From NCBI RefSeq assembly GCF_050947335.1, contig NW_027473316.1, positions 1,488,001-1,552,000 on the forward strand: a DNA stretch of 64,000 nucleotides, read 5' to 3'. How positions within the stretch are numbered: position 1 is the first letter of the stretch; every line of letters begins with the position of its first letter. Of this stretch, positions 14,321 to 28,499 are shown piece by piece. The notes beneath the pieces were generated by a model that had not been told where the DNA came from, ran no database searches, and saw only the letters and a program-made list of their open reading frames with translations. The stretch comes from Megachile rotundata. Taxonomy: Eukaryota > Arthropoda > Insecta > Hymenoptera > Megachilidae. The position numbers and the translations under genes are program-made.

Positions 14321-17300
14321 TTGTGATTGTATGATTGTGATTGTATGATTGTGATTGTATGATTATGGTTGTATGATTGTGATTGTATGATTGTGATTCT
14401 TTCATTGCGATTGTATGATTGTGATTGTATGATCGTGATTGTGAGATTGTGATTGTATGATTGCGATTGTATGATTGTGATTGTATGATTGTGATTGTAT
14501 GACTGTGATTGTAAGATTGTGATTGTGTGATTGCGATTGTATGATTGTGACTGTATAATTGTGATTGCATGATTGTGTTTGTATGATTGTGATTGTATGA
14601 TTGTGATTGTATGATTGTGATCGTATGATTGTGATCGTATAATTGTGATCGTATGATTGTGATCGTATGATTGTGATTGTATGATTATGATTGTATGATT
14701 GTGATTGCATGATAGTGATTGTATGATTGTGGTTGTATGATCGTGATTGCCTGATTGTGATTGTATGATTGTGATTGTATGATTGCGATTGTATGATTGT
14801 GATTGTATGATTGTGATTGTATGATTGTGATTGTATGATTGTGATTGCATGATTGTGATTGTATGATTGTGATTGTATGGTTGTGATTGTATGATTGTGG
14901 TTGTATGATTGTGATTGTATGATTGTGATTCTTTCATTGCGATTGTATGATTGTGATTGTATGATTGTGATTGTATGATTGTGATCGTATGATTGTGATT
15001 GTATGATTGTGATTGTATGATTGTAATTGTATGATTGTGATTGTATGATTGTGATTGTATGATTGTGACTGTTTGATTGTGATTGTATGATTGTGATTCT
15101 ATGATTGTGATTGTTTGATTCTGATTGTATGATTGTTATTGTATGATCCTGATTGTATGATTGTGATTGTATGATTGTGATTCTTTCATTGCGATTGTAT
15201 GATTGTGATTGTATGATTGTGATTGTATGATTGTGATTGTATGATTGTGATTGTATGATTGTGATCGTATGATTGTGGTTGTATAATTAAGGTTGTATGA
15301 TTATTTCTGTATGATTGTGATTGTATGATTGCGGTTGTATGATTGTGATTGTATGATTGTGATTGTATGATTGTGATCGTATGATTGTGAATCTTTGATT
15401 GCGATTGTATGATTGTGATTGTATGATTGTGATTGTATGATTGTGATTGTATGATTGTGATTGTATGATTGTGATTGTATGATTGTGATTGTATGATTGT
15501 GATTGTATGATTGTGATTGTATGATTGTGATTGTATGATTGTGATTGAATGATTGTGATTGTATGATTGTGATTGTATGATTGTGATTGTATGATTGTGA
15601 TTGTATGATTGTGATTGTATGATTGTGATTGTATGATTGTGATTGTATGATTGTGATTGTGTGATTGTGATTGTGAGATTGTGATTGTATGATCGTGATT
15701 GTATGATCGTGATTGTGAGATTGTGGTTGTATGATTGTGATTGTATGATTGTGATTGTATGATAGTAATTGTATGATTGTGATTGTATGATTGTGATTGT
15801 ATGATTGTGATTGTATGATAGTGATTGTATGATTGTTTCTGTATGATTGTGATTGTATGATTGCGATTGTATGATTATGATTGTATGATTGTGATTGTAT
15901 GATTGTGATTGTGTGATTGTGATTGTGAGATTGTGATTGTATGATCGTGATTGTATGATCGTGATTGTATGATCGTGATTGTGAGATTGTGGTTGTATGA
16001 TTGTGATTGTATGATTGTGATTGTATGATAGTAATTGTATGATTGTGATTGTATGATTGTGATTGTATGATTGTGATTGTATGATTGTGATTGTATGATT
16101 GTGATTGTATGATTATGATTGTATGATTGTGATTGCATGATAGTGATTGTATGATTGTGATTGTATGATTGTGATTGTATGATTGTGATTGTATGATTGT
16201 GATTGTATGATTGCGATTGTGTGATTGTGATTGTATGATTGTGATTGTATGATAGTGATTATATGATAGTGATTGTATGATTGTGATTGTATGATTGCGA
16301 TTGTATGATTATGATTGAATGATTGTGATTGTATGACTGTGATTGTGTGATCGTGATTGTGAGATTGTGATTGTATGATTTTGATTGTATGATGGTGATT
16401 GTATGATCGTGATTGTGAGATTGTGATTGTGAGATTGTGATTGTATGATTGTGATTCAATGATTGTGATTGTATGATAGTAATTGTATGATTGTGATTGT
16501 ATGATTGCGATTGTATGATCGTGATTGCCTGATTGTGATTGTATGATTGTGATTGTATGATTGCGATTGTATGATTGTGATCGTATGATTGTGATTCCTT
16601 GATTGCGATTGTATGATTGTGATTGTATGATTGTGATTGTATGATTGCGATTGTATGATTATGGTTGTATGATTGTGATTGTATGATTGTGATTCTTTCA
16701 TTGCGATTGTATGATTGTGATTGTATGATTGTGATTGTATGATTGTGATTGTATGATTGTGATCGTATGATTGTGGTTGTATAATAAAGGTTGTATGATT
16801 GTTTCTGTATGATTGTGATTGTATGATTGCGATTGTATGATTGTGATTGTATGATTGTGATTGTATGATTGTGGTTGTATGATCGTGATTGCCTGATTGT
16901 GATTGTATGATTGTGATTGTATGATTGTGATTGTATGATTGTGATTGTATGATTGTGATTGTATGACTGTGATTGTATGATTGTGATTGTATGATTGTGA
17001 TTGTATGATTGTGATTGTATGATTGTGATCGTATGATTGTGGTTGTATAATTATGGTTGTCTGATTGTTTCTGTATGATTGTGATTGTATGATTGTGATT
17101 GTATGATTGTGATTGTATGATTGTGATTGTATGATTGTGATTGTATGATTGTGATTGCATGATTGTGATTGCATGATTGTGATTGTATGATTGTGATTGT
17201 ATGATTGTGGTTGTATGATTGTGATTGTATGATTGTGATTCTTTCATTGCGATTGTATGATTGTGATTGTATGATTGTGATTGTATGATTGTGATTGTAT

Positions 17301-18000
17301 GATTGTGATCGTATGATTGTGGTTGTATAATTAAGGTTGTATGATTGTTTCTGTATGATTGTGATTGTATGATTGCGATTGTATGATCGTGATTGTGAGA
17401 TTGTGATTGTATGATTTTGATTGTATGATGGTGATTGTATGATCGTGATTGTGAGATTGTGATTGTGAGATTGTGATTGTATGATTGTGATTGAATGATT
17501 GTGATTGTGTGATAGTAATTGTATGATTGTGATTGTATGATTGTGATTGTATGATTGTGATTGTATGATTGTGATTGTATGATAGTAATTGTATGATTGT
17601 GATTGTATGATCGTGATTGTGAGATTGTGATTGTATGATTGCGATTGTATGATTGTGATTGTATGATTGTGATTGTATGACTGTGATTGTAAGATTGTGA
17701 TTGTGTGATTGCGATTGTATGATTGTGACTGTATAATTGTGATTGTATGATTGTGTTTGTATGATTGTGATTGTATGATTGTGATCGTATGATTGTGATC
17801 GTATAATTGTGATCGTATGATTGTGATCGTATGATTGTGATTGTATGATTGTGATTGTATGATTGTAATTGTATGATTGTGATTGTATGATTGTGATTGT
17901 ATGATTGTGATTGTTTGATTGTGATTGTATGATTGTGATTCTATGATTGTGATTGTTTGATTCTGATTGTATGATTGTTATTGTATGATCCTGATTGTAT
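14308..18000. repeat. ~3.68 kb block, copy 2
   Basis: Direct tandem neighbour of 10640-14320. From ~14430 onward it is also part of the 5.0 kb segment duplicated at +6146. Confidence 0.85.
17327..17997. repeat. Module M copy (17.3 kb)
   Basis: Same form as the 13645 copy, 3682 bp downstream, including the GATTTTG, GATGGTG insertion and the GATCCTG end. Confidence 0.8.
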
Positions 18001-18253
18001 GATTGTGATTGTATGATTGTGATTGTATGATTGTGATTGTATGATTGTGATTTTATGATTGTGATTCTTTCATTGCGATTGTATGATTGTGATTGTATGA
18101 TTGTGATTGTATGATTGTGATTGTATGATTGTGATCGTATGATTGTGGTTGTATAATTAAGGTTGTATGATTATTTCTGTATGATTGTGATTGTATGATA
18201 GTGATTGTATGATTGTGATTGTATGATTGTGATTGTATGATTGCGATTGTATG

Positions 18254-19191
18254 ATTATGATTGAATGATTGTGATTGTATGACTGTGATTGTGTGATTGT
18301 GATTGTGAGATTGTGATCGTATGATAGTGATTCCTTGATTGCGATTGTATGATTGTGATTGTATGATTGTGATTGTATGATTGCGATTGTATGATTATGG
18401 TTGTATGATTGTGATTGTATGATTGTGATTCTTTCATTGCGATTGTATGATTGTGATTGTATGATTGTGATTGTATGATTGTGATTGTATGATTGTGATC
18501 GTATGATTGTGGTTGTATAATTAAGGTTGTATGATTGTTTCTGTATGATTGTGATTGTATGATTGCGATTGTATGATTGTGATTGTATGATTGTGATTGT
18601 ATGATTGTGGTTGTATGATCGTGATTGCCTGATTGTGATTGTATGATTGTGATTGTATGATTGTGATTGTATGATTGTGATTGTATGACTGTGATTGTAT
18701 GATTGTGATTGTATGATTGTGATTGTATGATTGTGATTGTATGATTGTGATCGTATGATTGTGGTTGTATAATTATGGTTGTCTGATTGTTTCTGTATGA
18801 TTGTGATTGTATGATTGCGATTGTATGATTGTGATTGTATGATTGTGATTGTATGATTGTGATTGTATGATTGTGATCGTATGATTGTGGTTGTATAATT
18901 ATGGTTGTCTGATTGTTTCTGTATGATTGTGATTGTATGATTGCGATTGTATGATCGTGATTGTGAGATTGTGATTGTGAGATTGTGATTGTATGATTGT
19001 GATTGAATGATTGTGATTGTGTGATAGTAATTGTATGATTGTGATTGTATGATTGTGATTGTATGATAGTAATTGTATGATTGTGATTGTATGATCGTGA
19101 TTGTGAGATTGTGATTGTATGATTGCAATTGTATGATTGTGATTGTATGATTGTGATTGTATGACTGTGATTGTAAGATTGTGATTGTGTG
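18254..19191. repeat. 938-bp unit, first-segment copy
   Basis: Starts at ATTATGATTGAATG and ends where the same words recur at 19192. The following copy is cut off at ~19438 by the duplication boundary. The equivalent positions in the downstream 5.0 kb copy are 24400-25337. Confidence 0.75.
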
Positions 19192-19438
19192 ATTATGATT
19201 GAATGATTGTGATTGTATGACTGTGATTGTGTGATTGTGATTGTGAGATTGTGATCGTATGATTGTGATTCCTTGATTGCGATTGTATGATTGTGATTGT
19301 ATGATTGTGATTGTATGATTGCGATTGTATGATTATGGTTGTATGATTGTGATTGTATGATTGTGATTCTTTCATTGCGATTGTATGATTGTGATTGTAT
19401 GATTGTGATTGTATGATTGTGATTGTATGATTGTGATT

Positions 19439-20576
19439 CTTTCATTGCGATTGTATGATTGTGATTGTATGATTGTGATTGTATGATTGTGATCGTATGA
19501 TTGTTATTGTATGATTCTGATTGTATGATTGTGATTGTATGATTGTGATTGTATGATTGTGATTGTATGATTGTGATTGTATGATAGTGATTGTATGATT
19601 GTTTCTGTATGATTGTGATTGCATGATTGCGATTGTATGATTATGATTGTATGATTGTGATTGTATGATTGTGATTGTGTGATTGTGATTGTGAGATTGT
19701 GATTGTATGATCGTGATTGTATGATTGTGATTGTATGACTGTGATTGTATGATTGTGATTGTATGATTGTGATTGTATGATTGTGATTGTATGATAGTGG
19801 TTGTATGATTGTTTCTGTATGATTGTGATTGTATGATTGCGATTGTATGATTATGATTGTATGATTGTGATTGTATGGTTGTGATTGTGTGATTGTGATT
19901 GTGAGATTGTGATTGTATGATTCTGATTGTATGATCGTGATTGTGAGATTGTGGTTGTATGATTGTGATTGTATGATTGTGATTGTATGATAGTAATTGT
20001 ATGATTGTGATTGTATGATTGTGATTGTATGATTGTGATTGTATGATTGTGATTGTATGATTGTGATTGTATGATTATGATTGTATGATTGTGATTGCAT
20101 GATAGTGATTGTATGATTGTGATTGTATGATTGTGATTGTATGATTGTGATTGTATGATTGCGATTGTGTGATTGTGATTGTATGATTGTGATTGTATGA
20201 TTGTGATTGTATGATTGTGATTGTATGATTGTGATTGTATGGTTGTGATTGTATGATTGTGGTTGTATGATTGTGATTGTATGATTGTGATTCTTTCATT
20301 GCGATTGTATGATTGTGATTGTATGATTGTGATTGTATGATTGTGATCGTATGATTGTGGTTGTATAATTAAGGTTGTATGATTGTTTCTGTATGATTGT
20401 GATTGTATGATTGCGATTGTATGATCGTGATTGTGAGATTGTGATTGTGAGATTGTGATTGTATGATTGTGACTGAATGATTGTGATTGTGTGATAGTAA
20501 TTGTATGATTGTGATTGTATGATTGTGATTGTATGATTGTGATTGTATGATAGTAATTGTATGATTGTGATTGTAT
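19439..20576. repeat. Mosaic patch of older left-side blocks
   Basis: Lies between the two 5.0 kb copies and is not part of them. The part around 19.58-19.72 kb resembles block N (offset 10626 from 8957). From ~19.73 kb it resembles 9.54-10.4 kb at offset 10192, then 10164. The jump of 434 bp (31 units) marks an internal in-register deletion relative to the 9 kb copy. Confidence 0.65.
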
Positions 20577-23472
20577 GATCGTGATTGTGAGATTGTGATT
20601 GTATGATTGCGATTGTATGATTGTGATTGTATGATTGTGATTGTATGACTGTGATTGTAAGATTGTGATTGTGTGATTGCGATTGTATGATTGTGACTGT
20701 ATAATTGTGATTGCATGATTGTGTTTGTATGATTGTGATTGTATGATTGTGATTGTATGATTGTGATCGTATGATTGTGATCGTATAATTGTGATCGTAT
20801 GATTGTGATCGTATGATTGTGATTGTATGATTATGATTGTATGATTGTGATTGCATGATAGTGATTGTATGATTGTGGTTGTATGATCGTGATTGCCTGA
20901 TTGTGATTGTATGATTGTGATTGTATGATTGCGATTGTATGATTGTGATTGTATGATTGTGATTGTATGATTGTGATTGTATGATTGTGATTGCATGATT
21001 GTGATTGTATGATTGTGATTGTATGGTTGTGATTGTATGATTGTGGTTGTATGATTGTGATTGTATGATTGTGATTCTTTCATTGCGATTGTATGATTGT
21101 GATTGTATGATTGTGATTGTATGATTGTGATCGTATGATTGTGATTGTATGATTGTGATTGTATGATTGTAATTGTATGATTGTGATTGTATGATTGTGA
21201 TTGTATGATTGTGACTGTTTGATTGTGATTGTATGATTGTGATTCTATGATTGTGATTGTTTGATTCTGATTGTATGATTGTTATTGTATGATCCTGATT
21301 GTATGATTGTGATTGTATGATTGTGATTCTTTCATTGCGATTGTATGATTGTGATTGTATGATTGTGATTGTATGATTGTGATTGTATGATTGTGATTGT
21401 ATGATTGTGATCGTATGATTGTGGTTGTATAATTAAGGTTGTATGATTATTTCTGTATGATTGTGATTGTATGATTGCGGTTGTATGATTGTGATTGTAT
21501 GATTGTGATTGTATGATTGTGATCGTATGATTGTGAATCTTTGATTGCGATTGTATGATTGTGATTGTATGATTGTGATTGTATGATTGTGATTGTATGA
21601 TTGTGATTGTATGATTGTGATTGTATGATTGTGATTGTATGATTGTGATTGTATGATTGTGATTGTATGATTGTGATTGTATGATTGTGATTGAATGATT
21701 GTGATTGTATGATTGTGATTGTATGATTGTGATTGTATGATTGTGATTGTATGATTGTGATTGTATGATTGTGATTGTATGATTGTGATTGTATGATTGT
21801 GATTGTGTGATTGTGATTGTGAGATTGTGATTGTATGATCGTGATTGTATGATCGTGATTGTGAGATTGTGGTTGTATGATTGTGATTGTATGATTGTGA
21901 TTGTATGATAGTAATTGTATGATTGTGATTGTATGATTGTGATTGTATGATTGTGATTGTATGATAGTGATTGTATGATTGTTTCTGTATGATTGTGATT
22001 GTATGATTGCGATTGTATGATTATGATTGTATGATTGTGATTGTATGATTGTGATTGTGTGATTGTGATTGTGAGATTGTGATTGTATGATCGTGATTGT
22101 ATGATCGTGATTGTATGATCGTGATTGTGAGATTGTGGTTGTATGATTGTGATTGTATGATTGTGATTGTATGATAGTAATTGTATGATTGTGATTGTAT
22201 GATTGTGATTGTATGATTGTGATTGTATGATTGTGATTGTATGATTGTGATTGTATGATTATGATTGTATGATTGTGATTGCATGATAGTGATTGTATGA
22301 TTGTGATTGTATGATTGTGATTGTATGATTGTGATTGTATGATTGTGATTGTATGATTGCGATTGTGTGATTGTGATTGTATGATTGTGATTGTATGATA
22401 GTGATTATATGATAGTGATTGTATGATTGTGATTGTATGATTGCGATTGTATGATTATGATTGAATGATTGTGATTGTATGACTGTGATTGTGTGATCGT
22501 GATTGTGAGATTGTGATTGTATGATTTTGATTGTATGATGGTGATTGTATGATCGTGATTGTGAGATTGTGATTGTGAGATTGTGATTGTATGATTGTGA
22601 TTCAATGATTGTGATTGTATGATAGTAATTGTATGATTGTGATTGTATGATTGCGATTGTATGATCGTGATTGCCTGATTGTGATTGTATGATTGTGATT
22701 GTATGATTGCGATTGTATGATTGTGATCGTATGATTGTGATTCCTTGATTGCGATTGTATGATTGTGATTGTATGATTGTGATTGTATGATTGCGATTGT
22801 ATGATTATGGTTGTATGATTGTGATTGTATGATTGTGATTCTTTCATTGCGATTGTATGATTGTGATTGTATGATTGTGATTGTATGATTGTGATTGTAT
22901 GATTGTGATCGTATGATTGTGGTTGTATAATAAAGGTTGTATGATTGTTTCTGTATGATTGTGATTGTATGATTGCGATTGTATGATTGTGATTGTATGA
23001 TTGTGATTGTATGATTGTGGTTGTATGATCGTGATTGCCTGATTGTGATTGTATGATTGTGATTGTATGATTGTGATTGTATGATTGTGATTGTATGATT
23101 GTGATTGTATGACTGTGATTGTATGATTGTGATTGTATGATTGTGATTGTATGATTGTGATTGTATGATTGTGATCGTATGATTGTGGTTGTATAATTAT
23201 GGTTGTCTGATTGTTTCTGTATGATTGTGATTGTATGATTGCGATTGTATGATTGTGATTGTATGATTGTGATTGTATGATTGTGATTGTATGATTGTGA
23301 TTGCATGATTGTGATTGCATGATTGTGATTGTATGATTGTGATTGTATGATTGTGGTTGTATGATTGTGATTGTATGATTGTGATTCTTTCATTGCGATT
23401 GTATGATTGTGATTGTATGATTGTGATTGTATGATTGTGATTGTATGATTGTGATCGTATGATTGTGGTTGT

Positions 23473-24143
23473 ATAATTAAGGTTGTATGATTGTTTCTGT
23501 ATGATTGTGATTGTATGATTGCGATTGTATGATCGTGATTGTGAGATTGTGATTGTATGATTTTGATTGTATGATGGTGATTGTATGATCGTGATTGTGA
23601 GATTGTGATTGTGAGATTGTGATTGTATGATTGTGATTGAATGATTGTGATTGTGTGATAGTAATTGTATGATTGTGATTGTATGATTGTGATTGTATGA
23701 TTGTGATTGTATGATTGTGATTGTATGATAGTAATTGTATGATTGTGATTGTATGATCGTGATTGTGAGATTGTGATTGTATGATTGCGATTGTATGATT
23801 GTGATTGTATGATTGTGATTGTATGACTGTGATTGTAAGATTGTGATTGTGTGATTGCGATTGTATGATTGTGACTGTATAATTGTGATTGTATGATTGT
23901 GTTTGTATGATTGTGATTGTATGATTGTGATCGTATGATTGTGATCGTATAATTGTGATCGTATGATTGTGATCGTATGATTGTGATTGTATGATTGTGA
24001 TTGTATGATTGTAATTGTATGATTGTGATTGTATGATTGTGATTGTATGATTGTGATTGTTTGATTGTGATTGTATGATTGTGATTCTATGATTGTGATT
24101 GTTTGATTCTGATTGTATGATTGTTATTGTATGATCCTGATTG
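23473..24143. repeat. Module M copy (23.5 kb)
   Basis: Exact positional counterpart of the 17327 copy at +6146, ending GATCCTG. Confidence 0.8.
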
Positions 24144-24399
24144 TATGATTGTGATTGTATGATTGTGATTGTATGATTGTGATTGTATGATTGTGATTTT
24201 ATGATTGTGATTCTTTCATTGCGATTGTATGATTGTGATTGTATGATTGTGATTGTATGATTGTGATTGTATGATTGTGATCGTATGATTGTGGTTGTAT
24301 AATTAAGGTTGTATGATTATTTCTGTATGATTGTGATTGTATGATAGTGATTGTATGATTGTGATTGTATGATTGTGATTGTATGATTGCGATTGTATG

Positions 24400-25337
24400 A
24401 TTATGATTGAATGATTGTGATTGTATGACTGTGATTGTGTGATTGTGATTGTGAGATTGTGATCGTATGATAGTGATTCCTTGATTGCGATTGTATGATT
24501 GTGATTGTATGATTGTGATTGTATGATTGCGATTGTATGATTATGGTTGTATGATTGTGATTGTATGATTGTGATTCTTTCATTGCGATTGTATGATTGT
24601 GATTGTATGATTGTGATTGTATGATTGTGATTGTATGATTGTGATCGTATGATTGTGGTTGTATAATTAAGGTTGTATGATTGTTTCTGTATGATTGTGA
24701 TTGTATGATTGCGATTGTATGATTGTGATTGTATGATTGTGATTGTATGATTGTGGTTGTATGATCGTGATTGCCTGATTGTGATTGTATGATTGTGATT
24801 GTATGATTGTGATTGTATGATTGTGATTGTATGACTGTGATTGTATGATTGTGATTGTATGATTGTGATTGTATGATTGTGATTGTATGATTGTGATCGT
24901 ATGATTGTGGTTGTATAATTATGGTTGTCTGATTGTTTCTGTATGATTGTGATTGTATGATTGCGATTGTATGATTGTGATTGTATGATTGTGATTGTAT
25001 GATTGTGATTGTATGATTGTGATCGTATGATTGTGGTTGTATAATTATGGTTGTCTGATTGTTTCTGTATGATTGTGATTGTATGATTGCGATTGTATGA
25101 TCGTGATTGTGAGATTGTGATTGTGAGATTGTGATTGTATGATTGTGATTGAATGATTGTGATTGTGTGATAGTAATTGTATGATTGTGATTGTATGATT
25201 GTGATTGTATGATAGTAATTGTATGATTGTGATTGTATGATCGTGATTGTGAGATTGTGATTGTATGATTGCGATTGTATGATTGTGATTGTATGATTGT
25301 GATTGTATGACTGTGATTGTAAGATTGTGATTGTGTG
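24400..25337. repeat. 938-bp tandem unit, copy a
   Basis: 67 satellite units. It contains markers at 24663, 24915 and 25041, which recur at 25601, 25853 and 25979. One substitution seen: GATAGTGATTCC in copy a versus GATTGTGATTCC in copy b. Confidence 0.85.
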
Positions 25338-26275
25338 ATTATGATTGAATGATTGTGATTGTATGACTGTGATTGTGTGATTGTGATTGTGAGATTGTGA
25401 TCGTATGATTGTGATTCCTTGATTGCGATTGTATGATTGTGATTGTATGATTGTGATTGTATGATTGCGATTGTATGATTATGGTTGTATGATTGTGATT
25501 GTATGATTGTGATTCTTTCATTGCGATTGTATGATTGTGATTGTATGATTGTGATTGTATGATTGTGATTGTATGATTGTGATCGTATGATTGTGGTTGT
25601 ATAATTAAGGTTGTATGATTGTTTCTGTATGATTGTGATTGTATGATTGCGATTGTATGATTGTGATTGTATGATTGTGATTGTATGATTGTGGTTGTAT
25701 GATCGTGATTGCCTGATTGTGATTGTATGATTGTGATTGTATGATTGTGATTGTATGATTGTGATTGTATGACTGTGATTGTATGATTGTGATTGTATGA
25801 TTGTGATTGTATGATTGTGATTGTATGATTGTGATCGTATGATTGTGGTTGTATAATTATGGTTGTCTGATTGTTTCTGTATGATTGTGATTGTATGATT
25901 GCGATTGTATGATTGTGATTGTATGATTGTGATTGTATGATTGTGATTGTATGATTGTGATCGTATGATTGTGGTTGTATAATTATGGTTGTCTGATTGT
26001 TTCTGTATGATTGTGATTGTATGATTGCGATTGTATGATCGTGATTGTGAGATTGTGATTGTGAGATTGTGATTGTATGATTGTGATTGAATGATTGTGA
26101 TTGTGTGATAGTAATTGTATGATTGTGATTGTATGATTGTGATTGTATGATAGTAATTGTATGATTGTGATTGTATGATCGTGATTGTGAGATTGTGATT
26201 GTATGATTGCGATTGTATGATTGTGATTGTATGATTGTGATTGTATGACTGTGATTGTAAGATTGTGATTGTGTG
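25338..26275. repeat. 938-bp tandem unit, copy b
   Basis: Complete second copy of 24400-25337. The corresponding copy in the upstream 5.0 kb segment is cut at ~19438, so only this locus keeps both in full. Confidence 0.8.
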
Positions 26276-26575
26276 ATTGCGATTGTATGATTGTGACTGT
26301 ATAATTGTGATTGTATGATTGTGTTTGTATGATTGTGATTGTATGATTGTGATTGTATGATTGTGATCGTATGATTGTGATCGTATAATTGTGATCGTAT
26401 GATTGTGATCGTATGATTGTGATTGTATGATTGTGATTGTATGATTGTAATTGTATGATTGTGATTGTATGATTGTGATTGTATGATTGTGACTGTTTGA
26501 TTGTGATTGTATGATTGTGATTCTATGATTGTGATTGTTTGATTCTGATTGTATGATTGTTATTGTATGATCCTG
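25979..26575. repeat. Module M copy (26 kb)
   Basis: Opens with the ATTATGG form of marker A, then follows module M through GTAAG, GTGACTG, GTGTTTG, the GATCGTAT run and GACTGTTTG to GATCCTG. Confidence 0.8.
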
Positions 26576-27634
26576 ATTGTATGATTGTGATTGTATGATT
26601 GTGATTGTATGATTGTGATTGTATGATTGTGATTTTATGATTGTGATTCTTTCATTGCGATTGTATGATTGTGATTGTATGATTGTGATTGTATGATTGT
26701 GATTGTATGATTGTGATCGTATGATTGTGGTTGTATAATTAAGGTTGTATGATTATTTCTGTATGATTGTGATTGTATGATTGCGGTTGTATGATTGTGA
26801 TTGTATGATTGAGATTGTATGATTGTGATCGTATGATTGTGAATCTTTGATTGCGATTGTATGATTGTGATTGTATGATTGTGATTGTATGATTGTGATT
26901 GTATGATTGTGATTGTATGATTGTGATTGTATGATTGTGATTGTATGATTGTGATTGTATGATAGTGATTGTATGATTATGATTGAATGATTGTGATTGT
27001 ATGACTGTGATTGTGTGATCGTGATTGTGAGATTGTGATTGTATGATTTTGATTGTATGATGGTGATTGTATGATCGTGATTGTGAGATTGTGATTGTAT
27101 GATTGTGATTGTATGATTGTGATTGTATGATTGTGATTGTATGATTGTGATTGTATGATTGTGATTGTATGATTGTGATTGTATGATTGTGATTGTATGA
27201 TTGCGATTGTATGATTGTGATTGTATGATTGTGATTGTATGATATTGATTGTATGATAGTGATTGTATGATTGTGATTGTATGATTGTGATTGTATGATT
27301 GCGATTGTATGATTGTGATCGTATGATTGTGATTCTTTGATTGCGATTGTATGATTGTGATTGTATGATTGTGGTTGTATGATCGTGATTGCCTGATTGT
27401 GATTGTATGATTGTGATTGTATGATTGTGATTGTATGATTGTGATTGTATGACTGTGATTGTATGATTGTGATTGTATGATTGTGATTGTATGATTGTGA
27501 TCGTATGATTGTGGTTGTATAAATAAGGTTGTATGATTGTTTCTGTATGATTGTGATTGTATGATTGCGATTGTATGATTATGATTGTATAATTGTGATT
27601 GTATGATTGTGATTGTGTGATTGTGATTGTGAGA

Positions 27635-27637
27635 TTT
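27635..27637. repeat. 13-bp unit site 1 (GAGATTTGATTG)
   Basis: GAGATTGTGATT is shortened by one base to GAGATTTGATT. It is the first of ten and shifts the array phase by -1. It sits among GTGTG and GTGAG variants and is followed by GATCGTG. Confidence 0.95.
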
Positions 27638-28499
27638 GATTGTATGATCGTGATTGCATGATCGTGATTGTGAGATTGTGATTGTATGATTGTGATTGAA
27701 TGATTGTGATTGTATGATTATGATTGTATGATTGTGATTGTATGATTCTGATTGTATGATAGTGATTGTATGATAGTGATTGTATGATAGTGATTGTATG
27801 ATTGTGATTGTATGATTGTGATTGTATGATTGTGGTTGTATGATTGTGATTGTATGATTGTGATTGTATGATAGTGATTGTATGATTGTGATTGTATGAT
27901 TGTGATTGTATGATTGTGGTTGTATGATTGTGATTGTATGATTGTGATTGTATGATTGTGATTGTATGACTGTGATTGTAAGATTGTGATTGTGTGATTG
28001 CGATTGTATGATTGTGACTGTATAATTGTGATTGTATGATTGTGTTTGTATGATTGTGATTGTATGATTGTGATTGTATGATTGTGATCGTATGATTGTG
28101 ATCGTATAATTGTGATCGTATGATTGTGATCGTATGATTGTGATTGTATGATTGTGATTGTATGATTGTGATTGTATGATTGTGATTGTATGATTGTGAT
28201 TGTTTGATTGTGATTGTATGATTGTGATTGTTTGATTCTGATTGTATGATTGTTATTGTATGATTCTGATTGTATGATTGTGATTGTATGATTGTGATTG
28301 TATGATTGTGATTGTATGATTGTGATTCTTTCATTGCGATTGTATGATTGTGATTGTATGATTGTGATTGTATGATTGTGATTGAATGATTGTGATTGTA
28401 TGATAGTAATTGTATGATTGTGATTGTATGATTGCGATTGTATGATTGTGATTGTATGATTGTGATTGTATGATTGTGATTGTATGACTGTGATCGTAT

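Larger units (their letters stand above)
14430..19438. repeat. 5.0 kb near-identical duplication, copy 1
   Basis: Matches 20577-25584 at a constant offset of 6146 bp (439 units) with no length change. Two substitutions were seen: GATTGTGATT near 17093 versus GATTGCGATT in copy 2, and GATTGCAATT near 19126 versus GATTGCGATT. The sequences break apart at ~19438. Confidence 0.85.
20577..25584. repeat. 5.0 kb near-identical duplication, copy 2
   Basis: Second copy of 14430-19438. It includes a third copy of the ~3.68 kb block (to about 24146) and the 938-bp unit. Confidence 0.85.
1..27520. repeat. Left higher-order domain, constant 14-bp phase
   Basis: Marker A (see its own entry) falls at the same position modulo 14 at every occurrence from 821 to 27519, so there is no net single-base indel between the first and last of these. 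Variants private to this side include a marker A form reading AATAAAGG (13099, 16781, 22927). The 13-bp units found further right are absent. Sub-blocks repeat at offsets 3220, ~2560-2660, 3682, 6146 and 938 bp, all multiples of 14. Confidence 0.8.
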
